In this document: one piece after another, positions 32,902-40,873 of the stretch
How positions within the stretch are numbered: the stretch's first letter is position 1
Layout of the letters: every line of letters begins with the position of its first letter
Assembly: GCA_016719385.1 (NCBI GenBank)
Contig: JADJZA010000007.1
Coordinates: 248,001 to 312,000, forward strand
Source of the DNA: Candidatus Microthrix subdominans
GTDB lineage: Bacteria > Actinomycetota > Acidimicrobiia > Acidimicrobiales > Microtrichaceae
DNA length: 64,000 nucleotides
Reading direction: 5' to 3'
Position numbers and translations under genes: made by a program
The notes under the pieces: model-generated
The model's database searches: none
What the model was told of the DNA's origin: nothing
What the model saw: only the letters and a program-made list of their open reading frames with translations

Positions 32902-34277
32902 TGGACCCGAGTGCCGGCGGCCGGCCCCACACGTGGGATGGGCCGCTCCCCGTGCCCGGCCCGCAGGGCCCGGTGGTGCGCTGGAACGACCCGTTCCCTC
33001 GTTTGGCCGTTGCCCATGCGCTGTCGACGGCCGGAGACGCGATCGTCGCCATCGCACTGGCCAACACGTTGTTTTTCCAGGTGGACCCGACCGACGCCCG
33101 CGGGCGGGTGCTGTTGTACCTGTTGTTCACCATGGCGCCCTTTGCGCTGGTCGGACCGTTCATCGGCCCGGCGATGGACCGCGTGCCCGGTGGCCACCGA
33201 TTGGTGATCCTCGCCTCGGCGGTTGGACGAATGGGCCTGGCCCTGGCGATGATCCCCAACGTCGACGGCGGCCTGTTGTTGTTCCCCGAAGCCTTCCTCG
33301 TGTTGGTGCTGGGCAAGACCTACCAGGTAGGCAAGGCGGCGCTGGTGCCCAGCGCTGTCAGCAGCGACAGCGAGTTGGTCGAGGCCAACTCCAAGCTCCA
33401 ACTGCTGTCCGGGCTGGCCGGGGCGGCGGCCGCCATTCCGGCAGGCCTGGCCACGTTGGTGGGGCCCGGCGCTGTGTTGGCGTTGGCCGGCATCGTATTC
33501 CTGGCAGCGTCGCTCGCTGCTATCCGGATTCCCGACCCCAGGCGACCGGTCGAGCGAACCGATCCAGACGTGGCCGCCGAGCTCAACAACCTGCCGGTGC
33601 AAACCTCGGCGGCGGCGATGTCCTGGCTGCGTTGGGTGGTGGGCTTCGTGACGTTCCTCCTGGCGTTTGGTCTTCGTCGCCCGCCCGATGCCCCGCCGCC
33701 GGGCACGGTGGTCGGGAGGGTGGCGGCGGCATCCCGCTCGGAGTACGTCGCGGCGGCAAGCGACGGGCCGTACCCCACCTGGTTCTTCGCGGCGGTGGTC
33801 GTCGCTGCGGTCGTCGGAGGGCTGGCCGGCTCTGCCTCCGCCCCTCGGATGAGGGCGCGGGCGAGCGAGGGCACGATCCTGGCCGCCTCGATGGGGGTGA
33901 TCGTTCTCAGCGCCCTGGCCGCGCTGGTGCTGCCCGGGTTGGCGGGCATGGTGTCGCTGTCATTCGGGGTGGCCGCCGGTGCCAGCGTGGGTAAACAGGC
34001 CTTCGATGCGCTGGTTCAAGCGGGGGCGCCCGACGTCGACCGCGGTCGGGTCTTCGCCCGGTTCGAGAGCCAGTTTCAGCTGGTGTGGGTGCTCGGCGCT
34101 GCGGTCGCCGTGTTTCTTCGCCTGGGCATCACGGCCGGGTCGGCCTTCGTGCTCGTCGGCGGGGTGGGCGCCATGGTGCTGTACCTGATCGCAGCGTCGA
34201 GGGTGGATCCGAGGCTGCGCCCGCCGCCGGCGTTCGCCCGTCCGCTCGGCGGGTTGTTCAGCCAGCGACCTCGTTGA
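32901..34277 (+). CDS. MFS-type membrane transporter
   Basis: 458 residues with 10-12 hydrophobic segments: FPRLAVAHALSTAGDAIVAI, YLLFTMAPFALVGPFIGPAM, the A-like loop DRVPGGHRLVILASAVGRMG, then a long cytoplasmic loop near residues 205-230 and a second helical half. The GPAMDRVPGGHR stretch is the MFS loop 2-3 signature. The substrate is unknown. The GTG start overlaps the ppk1 stop by one base, so it is almost certainly co-transcribed. It overlaps the convergent carbonic anhydrase by 20 nt. Confidence 0.85.
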   Translation: MDPSAGGRPHTWDGPLPVPGPQGPVVRWNDPFPRLAVAHALSTAGDAIVAIALANTLFFQVDPTDARGRVLLYLLFTMAPFALVGPFIGPAMDRVPGGHRLVILASAVGRMGLALAMIPNVDGGLLLFPEAFLVLVLGKTYQVGKAALVPSAVSSDSELVEANSKLQLLSGLAGAAAAIPAGLATLVGPGAVLALAGIVFLAASLAAIRIPDPRRPVERTDPDVAAELNNLPVQTSAAAMSWLRWVVGFVTFLLAFGLRRPPDAPPPGTVVGRVAAASRSEYVAAASDGPYPTWFFAAVVVAAVVGGLAGSASAPRMRARASEGTILAASMGVIVLSALAALVLPGLAGMVSLSFGVAAGASVGKQAFDALVQAGAPDVDRGRVFARFESQFQLVWVLGAAVAVFLRLGITAGSAFVLVGGVGAMVLYLIAASRVDPRLRPPPAFARPLGGLFSQRPR

Positions 34278-34767
34278 GGCGTCCGGTGGTGACGTCGTAG
34301 ACGAACCCGGACACGTGGTCCTTGTAGGGGATGAACGGGCTGCTGGCCAGCCGGGCCATGCTCTGAGCCACGTCGGCGTAGGGGTCAACGAACGACTCGA
34401 GGGCCCACCACGGCTTGATGCCGAGCTCGGCCTCCAGTTCGGCCTTGAAGGCGTCCTCGGTCACGGTCTGCAGCCCGCAGTCGGTGTGGTGCACCAGGAT
34501 GACCTCGCGGGTCCCCAGCTTTCGCTGTGACAGGCACAGCGAGCGGATGACGTCGTCGGTGATCACACCGCCTGCATTGCGGATGATGTGGGATTCGCCG
34601 TTGGCCAACCCGAGCAGGGCAAAGATGTCCATGCGGGAGTCCATGCACGCAATCACCACGACCCGGCGGGTGGGCTCCACCCCAAGCTCGGGCTCGTGGA
34701 AGTTGGCGGCGTACTCGGCGTTGCCGGCCAGAATGTCGCTGTAATTTGGGGTGAAATCGGCGCTCAT
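34258..34767 (-). CDS. Beta-class carbonic anhydrase
   Basis: 169-residue zinc enzyme interconverting CO2 and bicarbonate. The zinc ligands and active-site dyad are in VIACMDSRMDIFALLGL (Cys, Asp, Arg) and VILVHHTDCGLQTV (His and Cys). IIRNAGGVITDDVIRSL is the following family block. The small size resembles M. tuberculosis Rv1284. The start is ATG 34767 with a GGGAG ribosome-binding site. The gene is convergent with the MFS gene. Confidence 0.95.
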   Translation of the reverse strand: MSADFTPNYSDILAGNAEYAANFHEPELGVEPTRRVVVIACMDSRMDIFALLGLANGESHIIRNAGGVITDDVIRSLCLSQRKLGTREVILVHHTDCGLQTVTEDAFKAELEAELGIKPWWALESFVDPYADVAQSMARLASSPFIPYKDHVSGFVYDVTTGRLNEVAG

Positions 34768-34847
34768 GTGCGCTCCCGTCGGGTCGTCGGATGGCTCGTC
34801 CGGTCGGCGGGAAAACCGCGTCGCCCGATCAGAGACGTGTTGGTCCC

Positions 34848-36320
34848 TCAGAGGTCCGGAAAGTCCGGAACATCCAAGGAGTCCGAGTCTGGCTCCGGAC
34901 CGCCATCCGGCTCCACTCCGAGCCGCGCCAACCACAGGCCGGGTGCCTCGAGCTCGTTCGGGGTGGGAATCGCTTCGGGGTCGGTCACCAGACGGGTCAG
35001 CACGTCGGCGTCGGCCCGTTCGAGCACGCCCCGCACGAACACACGGCCCCGATCCATGACGTCCTGGGTGAGCTCGAGGCCGAAAAGGCGCTCGACGAAG
35101 CGGCTGGCCGGATCGACGCTGACCCGTCGCCGGCGAAGGGCCTCGGCCACGCGGCTGGAGCCGGGCATGAGCCGTTCGGCGACGGTGTCGGTGACCCAGC
35201 CCGACCAGCCTTCGAGGGCGGCGACTGCGGCATCGATCCGCGGCCGCAGTGCCTCCTGCTCGGGTGAACGCAGCGAACCGAGCAGGCGTTCCGGGCTGAT
35301 CGCCAGGTTGTTGGGGTCGAACTGGTTCGGGTCGAAGTCGCTCCCCAGCGGATCGGAGTCGTCCTGGCCGAGCATGGACCTGATGGCGTCGGTGGACAGG
35401 TCGGTCGGTGAGGCGTCGACGTAGGCCCCGAGCAGGGCTTCGAGCTGCGGTCCGAAAGCGGCCCGACTCAACGCCGCATGCAGGGCCAGTTCCTGGGTGG
35501 TGATCCACAACACCAGGTCGTCGCGCTCCAACTCCCACTCGGTGGCGAAGCTGTCCAGGTTGGACGCGATCAGGTTGACCTCGTCGGTGTGTCGGGGCAG
35601 TGGCAGGTCGTAGGAGCCGAAGCTGCGGATCGCCAGCTGACCGACCGTGCCCGACGCCATCATCGTGTACAGCATCGACCCCATGATCGGGCCCATCGCC
35701 ATGAAGGCGCCGAACATGGCCGGATCCACGCCGTCGGGGAGGTCCTCGGCGCTGGGTGGTCCCTCGGCTGCCGCCTGGTCGAGTTGGCCCTGTGCCAGGG
35801 TGCTCAGCGCATTGGACAAACGCCGAAGTAGCGGACCGTGGGCCTTCAGCGTCGTCTCGGCCCATTGGCTGCGGTTGACCGCGCTCACCTCGACTCCGGC
35901 GAGGGACAGGCCGGTGATCTCGGTCACGTGCAGCTCGGCCACTCGGGCCAGCGTTTCGATGCGGATGCGCTCGGCCGGGTCGATGTTGGCCTCGGGCTGA
36001 CCCTCGGTGGCGATCGATGCGGCGAGCTTGGCCAGATGAGCGGTGTCGGGCTCACCGTCCCCTCCGACCGAACCCAGGCTGGAGAGCAGGCTGTTCAACA
36101 TGGCGTTGAGGTCCATGCCCTCCATGCCCTCCATCCCACCCATACCTCCCATGCCCGGAATCGACCCCATCCCACCCATGGGGCCCATGCCGGGAATCGA
36201 CCCCATCCCACCGATGGGGCCCGGATCGCCCGTCCCGCCGGGTTCGACCGGTCCACCCGGACGGTCGTCGGGATCATCGGCATCATCGTCGAAGGGGTCG
36301 AATGGATCGTTTGAGGCCAC
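34848..36320 (-). CDS. DUF2342 (zinc-dependent metalloprotease-like) family protein
   Basis: 490 residues from a leaderless GTG at 36320. The N-terminal region (about 1-75) is low-complexity Asp/Pro then Gly/Met, built partly from a 12-residue repeat (GSIPGMGPMGGM type). The conserved part includes VTEITGLSLAGVEVSAVNRSQW, MGPIMGSMLYTMMASGTVG, FGSYDLPLPRHTDEVNLI and GLELTQDVMDRGRVFVRG. This matches the actinobacterial DUF2342 family, which is often called a zinc-dependent metalloprotease or coenzyme-F420-associated hydrolase. No HExxH motif exists anywhere in the protein: the equivalent helix reads LWITTQELALHAALSR. In mycobacteria members of this family lie near YlbL-like and UPF0182 genes, which are also in this window. 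Confidence 0.8.
   Translation of the reverse strand: MASNDPFDPFDDDADDPDDRPGGPVEPGGTGDPGPIGGMGSIPGMGPMGGMGSIPGMGGMGGMEGMEGMDLNAMLNSLLSSLGSVGGDGEPDTAHLAKLAASIATEGQPEANIDPAERIRIETLARVAELHVTEITGLSLAGVEVSAVNRSQWAETTLKAHGPLLRRLSNALSTLAQGQLDQAAAEGPPSAEDLPDGVDPAMFGAFMAMGPIMGSMLYTMMASGTVGQLAIRSFGSYDLPLPRHTDEVNLIASNLDSFATEWELERDDLVLWITTQELALHAALSRAAFGPQLEALLGAYVDASPTDLSTDAIRSMLGQDDSDPLGSDFDPNQFDPNNLAISPERLLGSLRSPEQEALRPRIDAAVAALEGWSGWVTDTVAERLMPGSSRVAEALRRRRVSVDPASRFVERLFGLELTQDVMDRGRVFVRGVLERADADVLTRLVTDPEAIPTPNELEAPGLWLARLGVEPDGGPEPDSDSLDVPDFPDL
36151..36222. repeat. Two 36-bp tandem repeats inside the DUF2342 gene
   Basis: Two copies, 36151-36186 and 36187-36222, differ at two positions. On the minus strand each encodes a 12-residue Gly/Pro/Met unit (GPIGGMGSIPGM type) in the disordered N-terminus. 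Confidence 0.75.
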
Positions 36321-36326
36321 GCGGGC

Positions 36327-36332
36327 ATGGTA
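36327..36332 (-). promoter_or_regulatory. -10 box of the DUF2342 gene (TACCAT), leaderless start
   Basis: On the minus strand TACCAT ends 6 nt before GTG 36320. It overlaps the first codons of the divergent SDR gene, so the two transcripts share almost the same control DNA. Confidence 0.45.
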
Positions 36333-36338
36333 GGCGCC

Positions 36339-37490
36339 ATGGAGCCAAATTCCGAGGCGTCGCCGTCCGGATCCTCGCATCGCCACGGACCGGGTGCCGC
36401 GTCGGATCGGGTGGTCCTCGTTGGCGGGGACTGTCCGTTGGGCATCGCCCTGCTCGACGCGTGGGAGGCGGCCGGGATCGCCGCCACCGTGATCGGCCGC
36501 GTTCTCGACGGCGCCCCGACGACGCTCGCTGATCACCCGGTGATCCACGTCGGCCGCCACGGCGCCGTCGCCGCAGCGCTGGCCGGCGCAGACGAGTTGG
36601 TGATCCTGGCCGCCTCCGGCGTCCGCGACGTGGATGGCTCGGGTATCGGGTTGGTTGACGAGGGGCTGGTCGCCGCGGTGTTGCGTTCCGCCGCCGAGCG
36701 GCCTCCGGCGCATGTCACCGTCGTGTCGAGCGCCCTCGGCTACGACCGGCGGCGCCGCAGCGTTCCGTCGGCGCGCAGTACCGAAGTCGATCCGTTCGGG
36801 TTGCCGTTGGCGCTTCGACACCTGCCCGCTGCGCTCGCCGGTCGCGTGAGGGCCGAACGGTCGGCGACGTCGTGGGGTGATCGCCATCGCGTGCCGGTCG
36901 CCGCCCTGCGGCCGGTGCTGTGCGCGTCGCTCTCGGCGCGCGGCTGGTACGACCGATCCGGCTGGCGGGTTCGCCGGGTGCGCCCATCGCCATGGCCCAC
37001 CGTGCAATACGTGCACGTCAGGGACGTCGTAGCCGCCGTGGAAACCGTGCGTGAGGGCCGTCGCCGGGGCACCTACAACGTCGCCCCCGACGATCTGCTC
37101 GACGGGCCGACGATCGCCGAGCTGGCCGACCGACACGTCGGCATCGGCGCCCCGAGCTGGGTGCTGGTCGCCCTCGACCAGATTCGCTGGTCGACCTGGT
37201 GGTCGCCGACCCCGCCCTCCCTGGTCCAAGTGGTGAGCAGCGATCTTGCAGTCGACGCGTCTGGACTCAAGGCGTTGGGTTGGTCGGCATCCCACTCGAG
37301 CGCCGAAGCGTTTCTCGTCGCTCATGCTCCAGCCTGGTGGCCCTCGCTGAGCGCTCGGCGTCGCCAGGACCTCGTGTTGGGTGGAAGCGCAACGATCCTG
37401 GTGGCCATCGTCGGCGGTGTGGGCTGGGCGGTGACCAGTCGTTGGCGGCGCCGGGTTCGCCGTCCTACTCCAGCTTCACCGCAACGGTGA
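36339..37490 (+). CDS. NAD-dependent epimerase/dehydratase-like (extended SDR) protein with C-terminal membrane helix
   Basis: 383 residues from ATG 36339 (an ATG at 36327 is also possible). The dinucleotide-binding loop is a variant, VVLVGGDCPLGIALLDAW, in place of GxxGxxG, followed by LVILAASGVRDVDG and VTVVSSALGYDRRRR. Downstream come VAALRPVLCASLSARGWYDR, VQYVHVRDVVAAVETVREG and GTYNVAPDDLLDGPTIAELA, as in extended SDR sugar-nucleotide epimerases. The catalytic YxxxK is not clearly recognisable, so enzymatic activity is uncertain. The C-terminus has one hydrophobic helix (LVLGGSATILVAIVGGVGWA). Divergent from the DUF2342 gene, convergent and overlapping with the PDZ gene. Confidence 0.75.
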   Translation: MEPNSEASPSGSSHRHGPGAASDRVVLVGGDCPLGIALLDAWEAAGIAATVIGRVLDGAPTTLADHPVIHVGRHGAVAAALAGADELVILAASGVRDVDGSGIGLVDEGLVAAVLRSAAERPPAHVTVVSSALGYDRRRRSVPSARSTEVDPFGLPLALRHLPAALAGRVRAERSATSWGDRHRVPVAALRPVLCASLSARGWYDRSGWRVRRVRPSPWPTVQYVHVRDVVAAVETVREGRRRGTYNVAPDDLLDGPTIAELADRHVGIGAPSWVLVALDQIRWSTWWSPTPPSLVQVVSSDLAVDASGLKALGWSASHSSAEAFLVAHAPAWWPSLSARRRQDLVLGGSATILVAIVGGVGWAVTSRWRRRVRRPTPASPQR

Positions 37491-38619
37491 TCGCCCTGCC
37501 CGAACGCTGGCAGCGCACCTTGACGGTGTCGCCCTCGAGGTAGAACGCCGCCACCGCCTGGGCCTCGTCGCCGCTGACGACCGGATGGCCACCGACGGCG
37601 ACCACCTGATCCCGTTCCCGAAGGGTGCCGTCACCCCAGGCCTTGGCCACCGTCGGGTGGTCACCGTCGTCGGAGAGCTGGGCCGGCAGGTCACCCGCCG
37701 GGAGCGGTTGAGGGCGCAGGCGAGCGCCGAGGGACCGAAGCACCGGCCAGGGCACTGCCATCGTCCGATCGTCGCTGGTCCTCGTCGTCAGGCCCAGGAG
37801 GCGTCCTCGGTCGGTCAGCTCCGTCCCAGGAGGCACGTTGCGCTGGCCGAGGTCGGCCACCAGTATCCGACCCCAGTCGCTGGGCACCCACTCGGACGTG
37901 AGTCCGTTCATGTCGGGGGTGCCCGTCGGCAGTGCCCAATCGCCGGATTCCCTGGCCTGGCCCGTGGCGGCCAGGGTCGTCGGCCCCACGGTGGCGGCGC
38001 CGTCGGGGTCATCGGCGGCGTCGACCTGGTAGGCCGCCAGCGCCAGCCGCCGGTCGGCCGATCGCAGCGTGACCGGTGCCCGCCGTCCATCGGCGATCAG
38101 CGTCGCCTGCTCGGGCGGATCGTCCATGGCGACGATGGCCACTCCGGCGGCGTCGACCATGACGCCGGTCGCCCGACGAGAACCGGCGACGATCGACGGC
38201 TGCGATTCGGCGGCGGTTTCGCCACCGAGGGTGGGGGTTGGCCCGTCGTCGGCGTCGGCGGTGCCGCCGGAGGCCAATGCGATCAGGCCGCCGACCGAGG
38301 CGATCACCGCTGCGACGCCGGCGGCGATCACGGCCGAGGTCGGGATGCGGCTGACCCGGGGGCTGGTGGCGCCCTGGCGGGCACTGCCCGGGGTTGGAGC
38401 CGGTGTGGGCTGGAGGCCGGCGGTTCGTTCGGCAGCTCGCATGCGGGCCAGTTCGCTCGGGTGACGCCACAGCCGATCGTCGGGGTGAACCGGGACCTCT
38501 CCGGTCCCATCCGCCTTCCCTCCGGGCGCGGCGGAGGCGGAGCCTGGCTCGCCGCCCGAGCTGTGGTCGGTTCCGGGCGGAGTCTCCTCAGGCTCGTCCG
38601 GTGGGATCCCGCTGGGCAT
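37465..38619 (-). CDS. Membrane-anchored PDZ protein with degenerate trypsin-like region
   Basis: 384 residues. The disordered N-terminus (about 1-110; RLWRHPSELARMRAAERTAG is the most conserved-looking stretch) leads into one membrane helix (AVIAAGVAAVIASVGGLIAL). A beta-rich region (about 165-300) resembles an S1C protease that has lost its catalytic residues, since no GNSGGP motif is present. It ends with a PDZ-like domain (HPTVAKAWGDGTLRERDQVV, AVGGHPVVSGDEAQAVA). It probably works as a scaffold or regulator. The start ATG 38619 lacks a clear ribosome-binding site. Confidence 0.7.
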   Translation of the reverse strand: MPSGIPPDEPEETPPGTDHSSGGEPGSASAAPGGKADGTGEVPVHPDDRLWRHPSELARMRAAERTAGLQPTPAPTPGSARQGATSPRVSRIPTSAVIAAGVAAVIASVGGLIALASGGTADADDGPTPTLGGETAAESQPSIVAGSRRATGVMVDAAGVAIVAMDDPPEQATLIADGRRAPVTLRSADRRLALAAYQVDAADDPDGAATVGPTTLAATGQARESGDWALPTGTPDMNGLTSEWVPSDWGRILVADLGQRNVPPGTELTDRGRLLGLTTRTSDDRTMAVPWPVLRSLGARLRPQPLPAGDLPAQLSDDGDHPTVAKAWGDGTLRERDQVVAVGGHPVVSGDEAQAVAAFYLEGDTVKVRCQRSGRAITVAVKLE

Positions 38620-38718
38620 CCGGCCACGATATCGACGCACTGCCGGCGAGGGGCCGCGGGCGTGGACCGTCGGGCGAACCGGCTCGGCGACTGCCGAACG
38701 GTCTGGGAGGGCCGGCAG

Positions 38719-38724
38719 TAGGAT
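38719..38724 (+). promoter_or_regulatory. -10 box of moaE (TAGGAT), leaderless start
   Basis: TAGGAT is followed 7 nt later by GTG 38732. The earlier ATG at 38723 lies inside the hexamer, so it would not be transcribed from this promoter. Confidence 0.5.
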
Positions 38725-38731
38725 GGCCCGG

Positions 38732-39244
38732 GTGAGACGCAGCGAGGACACATGGCTCGATCTCCTCGACGAGCAATTGCCCATCGAGGAGGTTCGACGT
38801 TGGGCCATCCGCGACGATTGCGGAGCTGTTGTCGTGTTTTGTGGGACCACTCGGGATCACGCCGGTGACCTCACCGGCGTGACCGCACTTCACTATGAGG
38901 CCTACGAGGCCCACGTGGTTCCCCGCCTGGAAGCGCTGGTGGCCGAGACCCGCAGCGCGTGGCCGGCCATCGTTGCGGTGGCGGCGCTGCACCGGACCGG
39001 CAAGGTTGCGTTGGGCGAGGAGGCCGTGGTGGTGGCAGTCTCGTCGCCCCACCGTGCCGAGGCATTCGCCGCTGCGGCCCATCTCATCGACCGGTTGAAG
39101 GCGACGGTGCCCATCTGGAAGCAAGAGGTGTCAACTGCGGGTCGGCGATGGAGCCCGATCGCAGCACAGATCGAGGAAGCCCCGATGACGATGGTCAGCC
39201 ACCCCGGCACACAGCAACCCACCGATGCGGGGCCGTACCGATGA
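38732..39244 (+). CDS. moaE: Molybdopterin synthase catalytic subunit
   Basis: 170-residue large subunit of molybdopterin synthase, which transfers sulfur into precursor Z. Motifs are GAVVVFCGTTRDHAGDLTGV, the ALHYEAYEAHV block, AALHRTGKVALGEEAVVVAV with the catalytic Lys, SSPHRAEAFAAAAHLIDRLK and ATVPIWKQEV. The C-terminal 20 residues are unconserved. The start is GTG 38732 by the leaderless rule. It shares the chromosomal region with a sulfite-oxidase-like Moco enzyme at 58607, though 20 kb away. No moaD is next to it. Confidence 0.92.
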   Translation: MRRSEDTWLDLLDEQLPIEEVRRWAIRDDCGAVVVFCGTTRDHAGDLTGVTALHYEAYEAHVVPRLEALVAETRSAWPAIVAVAALHRTGKVALGEEAVVVAVSSPHRAEAFAAAAHLIDRLKATVPIWKQEVSTAGRRWSPIAAQIEEAPMTMVSHPGTQQPTDAGPYR

Positions 39245-39441
39245 GCCCTGCATTGTTTCTCGTCATCGGTTTGGTGCTCAGCGTGATCGGATCGCTGGTC
39301 GCCTGGTTGTTCCTCCGAGACCGGCCGGCCTCCACCGATGCGATGGCCGACTTTCGTCGCACGATGTCGGCGCTCGACCCCAACGGCCCCAAACAACCAC
39401 GCGATCGCAACGGGTCGAAAGGTTCCTCACGGAAGCGCTGA
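39241..39441 (+). CDS. Small membrane protein (66 aa)
   Basis: One membrane helix at the N-terminus (ALFLVIGLVLSVIGSLVAWL) and a hydrophilic basic tail (PKQPRDRNGSKGSSRKR). The ATG overlaps the moaE stop (ATGA), so it is coupled to moaE. A hairpin at 39453 follows its stop. No family recognised. Confidence 0.65.
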   Translation: MSPALFLVIGLVLSVIGSLVAWLFLRDRPASTDAMADFRRTMSALDPNGPKQPRDRNGSKGSSRKR

Positions 39442-39452
39442 ACGGCCCGATG

Positions 39453-39473
39453 ACCGCCTCGTCCTGAGGCGGT
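39453..39473 (+). terminator. Hairpin terminator after the moaE operon
   Basis: An 8-bp perfect stem (accgcctc / gaggcggt) with a 5-nt loop, followed by a weakly T-rich stretch (tgtggtg). It sits 11 nt after the stop of the small membrane protein. Confidence 0.6.
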
Positions 39474-39615
39474 TGTGGTGCATACGTGCCTCACCGGCGC
39501 GTCATGGGGCACGATAGAGCCCTCGGAAACATGAGTCCTCGGTGACGAGGCCTGAACACTTCGGGCAACCCCGACCCATCCCACCGGCCGAACGCCGACT
39601 TGAGAGGACAACCCA

Positions 39616-40827
39616 CTGGCACGCGACCTGGCCATCGACCTCGGTACCGCCAACACCTTGGTGTACGCGCGGGGTGAGGGGATTGTCCTCAACGAGCCTT
39701 CGGTGATCGCCATCAACAGCCGCACCAAGGACGTGTTGGCGATGGGGCGCGAGGCCTGGCACATGATCGGGCGTACCCCTGCTCACATCGTTGCGGTTAG
39801 GCCCCTGCGCAAGGGCGCGATCACCGACTTCGAGGTGACCCAGGAGATGATCCGTCTGCTGTTGAAGCGGGTCGGTGTCTCTCGGTTCAATCGACCGCGC
39901 GTGGTGATCTGCGTGCCGTCGGCGATCACCCCGGTCGAGCGCCGCGCGGTCATCGATGCCACCAGGCGGGCGGGAGCGGCCGACGCCCAACTGATCGAGC
40001 AGCCGATGGCTGCTGCGATCGGTGCCGGGCTACCCATCAACGAGCCGATCGCCAACATGGTGGTCGACATCGGCGGAGGTACCTCGGAGACAGCGCTCAT
40101 CTCGATGGGCGGCATCGTGGCGATTCAGGCGGTGCGGGTCGGGTCCTTCGACCTCGACGCCGCCCTGATCACCTGGATCCGTCGCGAGTACGGCATTGCG
40201 GTGGGCGAGCAGACGGCGGAGGAGATCAAGATCACGATCGGCTCGGCCTATCCCACCGAGGAGGAATTCCAGGCGGAGGTGCGGGGTCGGGAGCTGATGT
40301 CCGGCCTGCCCAAGACCGTGCTGATCAGCCCGGAAGAGGTGCGCGACGCGCTGGCCGAACCGGTCGGTGCCATGGTGGATTCGGTGATCACCTGCCTGGG
40401 GCAGGCGCCGCCGGAGCTTGCCCAGGACTTGATCACCCAAGGCCTGTACCTGGTGGGCGGTGGATCGATGCTGCGAGGCCTCGACCGTCGGTTGGCGCTG
40501 GAGACCGAGGTGCCGGTTCGTCAGGTGGCCGAGCCGCTGGAAACCGTCGTGCTGGGAGCCGGCCGGGTCATCGAAAGCTACGAGGCGCTGCAGGCGATGT
40601 TCGGACGCGGGGGGGTTGGGCGGGTCATTTCGGGTGGGGGGGGGGGGGGGGGTTTGGGGGGCCGGGGGGGGGGGCGGGGGGGGGGGGGGGTGGGGGGGGG
40701 GGGGGGGGGGTGGGCGCCCGGTGAGGGGTTTGAGCCGGGTCGTTTCGGTACGGCGGGCGTCGGAGGTTCATGGACGCCTGGCGGGGAGTTTGAGCCGGGT
40801 CGATCCTTCATGGTGATCGGGCGCTGA
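39616..40827 (+). CDS. mreB: Rod shape-determining protein MreB, CTG start, glycine-rich C-terminal extension
   Basis: Actin-like filament protein guiding lateral cell-wall synthesis. The true N-terminus reads ARDLAIDLGTANTLVYARG directly after a CTG at 39616, which aligns with the Met of ordinary MreB. The frame has a stop at 39601 and no ATG, GTG or TTG before 39658, so CTG appears to be the start; AGAGGA lies 7 nt upstream. Further motifs are VVDIGGGTSETALISMGGIV and YLVGGGSMLRGLDRRLALET. The core ends at about residue 335 (YEALQAMFGRG). It is followed by about 65 residues encoded by long G-tracts and by two FEPGR-containing segments (EGFEPGR and GEFEPGR). No mreC or mreD follows. The last 65 residues depend on correct G counts. 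Confidence 0.88.
   Translation: MARDLAIDLGTANTLVYARGEGIVLNEPSVIAINSRTKDVLAMGREAWHMIGRTPAHIVAVRPLRKGAITDFEVTQEMIRLLLKRVGVSRFNRPRVVICVPSAITPVERRAVIDATRRAGAADAQLIEQPMAAAIGAGLPINEPIANMVVDIGGGTSETALISMGGIVAIQAVRVGSFDLDAALITWIRREYGIAVGEQTAEEIKITIGSAYPTEEEFQAEVRGRELMSGLPKTVLISPEEVRDALAEPVGAMVDSVITCLGQAPPELAQDLITQGLYLVGGGSMLRGLDRRLALETEVPVRQVAEPLETVVLGAGRVIESYEALQAMFGRGGVGRVISGGGGGGGLGGRGGGRGGGGVGGGGGGWAPGEGFEPGRFGTAGVGGSWTPGGEFEPGRSFMVIGR
40636..40710 (+). repeat. Five poly-G tracts within mreB
   Basis: Runs of 17, 6, 11, 15 and 19 consecutive G (40636-40652, 40656-40661, 40664-40674, 40676-40690, 40692-40710) separated by ttt, cc, c and t. They encode Gly with single Leu, Arg and Val. Such tracts can form G-quadruplexes, stall polymerases and vary in length, so either slippage in cells or an error in the assembly is possible. 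Confidence 0.85.
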
Positions 40828-40829
40828 AG

Positions 40830-40835
40830 TAGGGT
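40830..40835 (+). promoter_or_regulatory. Likely -10 box of the liv operon (TAGGGT)
   Basis: TAGGGT begins 2 nt after the mreB stop and 39 nt before livG. The leader holds an AAGGGGAAGGGGGA ribosome-binding region. This suggests the transporter operon is expressed separately from mreB. Confidence 0.4.
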
Positions 40836-40873
40836 TCGCCCCACTGTTCCGGGGGAAGGGGAAGGGGGACGCT

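Noticed and set aside
36327..36335. ATG 36327 as the SDR start
   Set aside because: Possible, but it coincides with the -10 box of the divergent gene and has no ribosome-binding site; ATG 36339 is kept, with low certainty.
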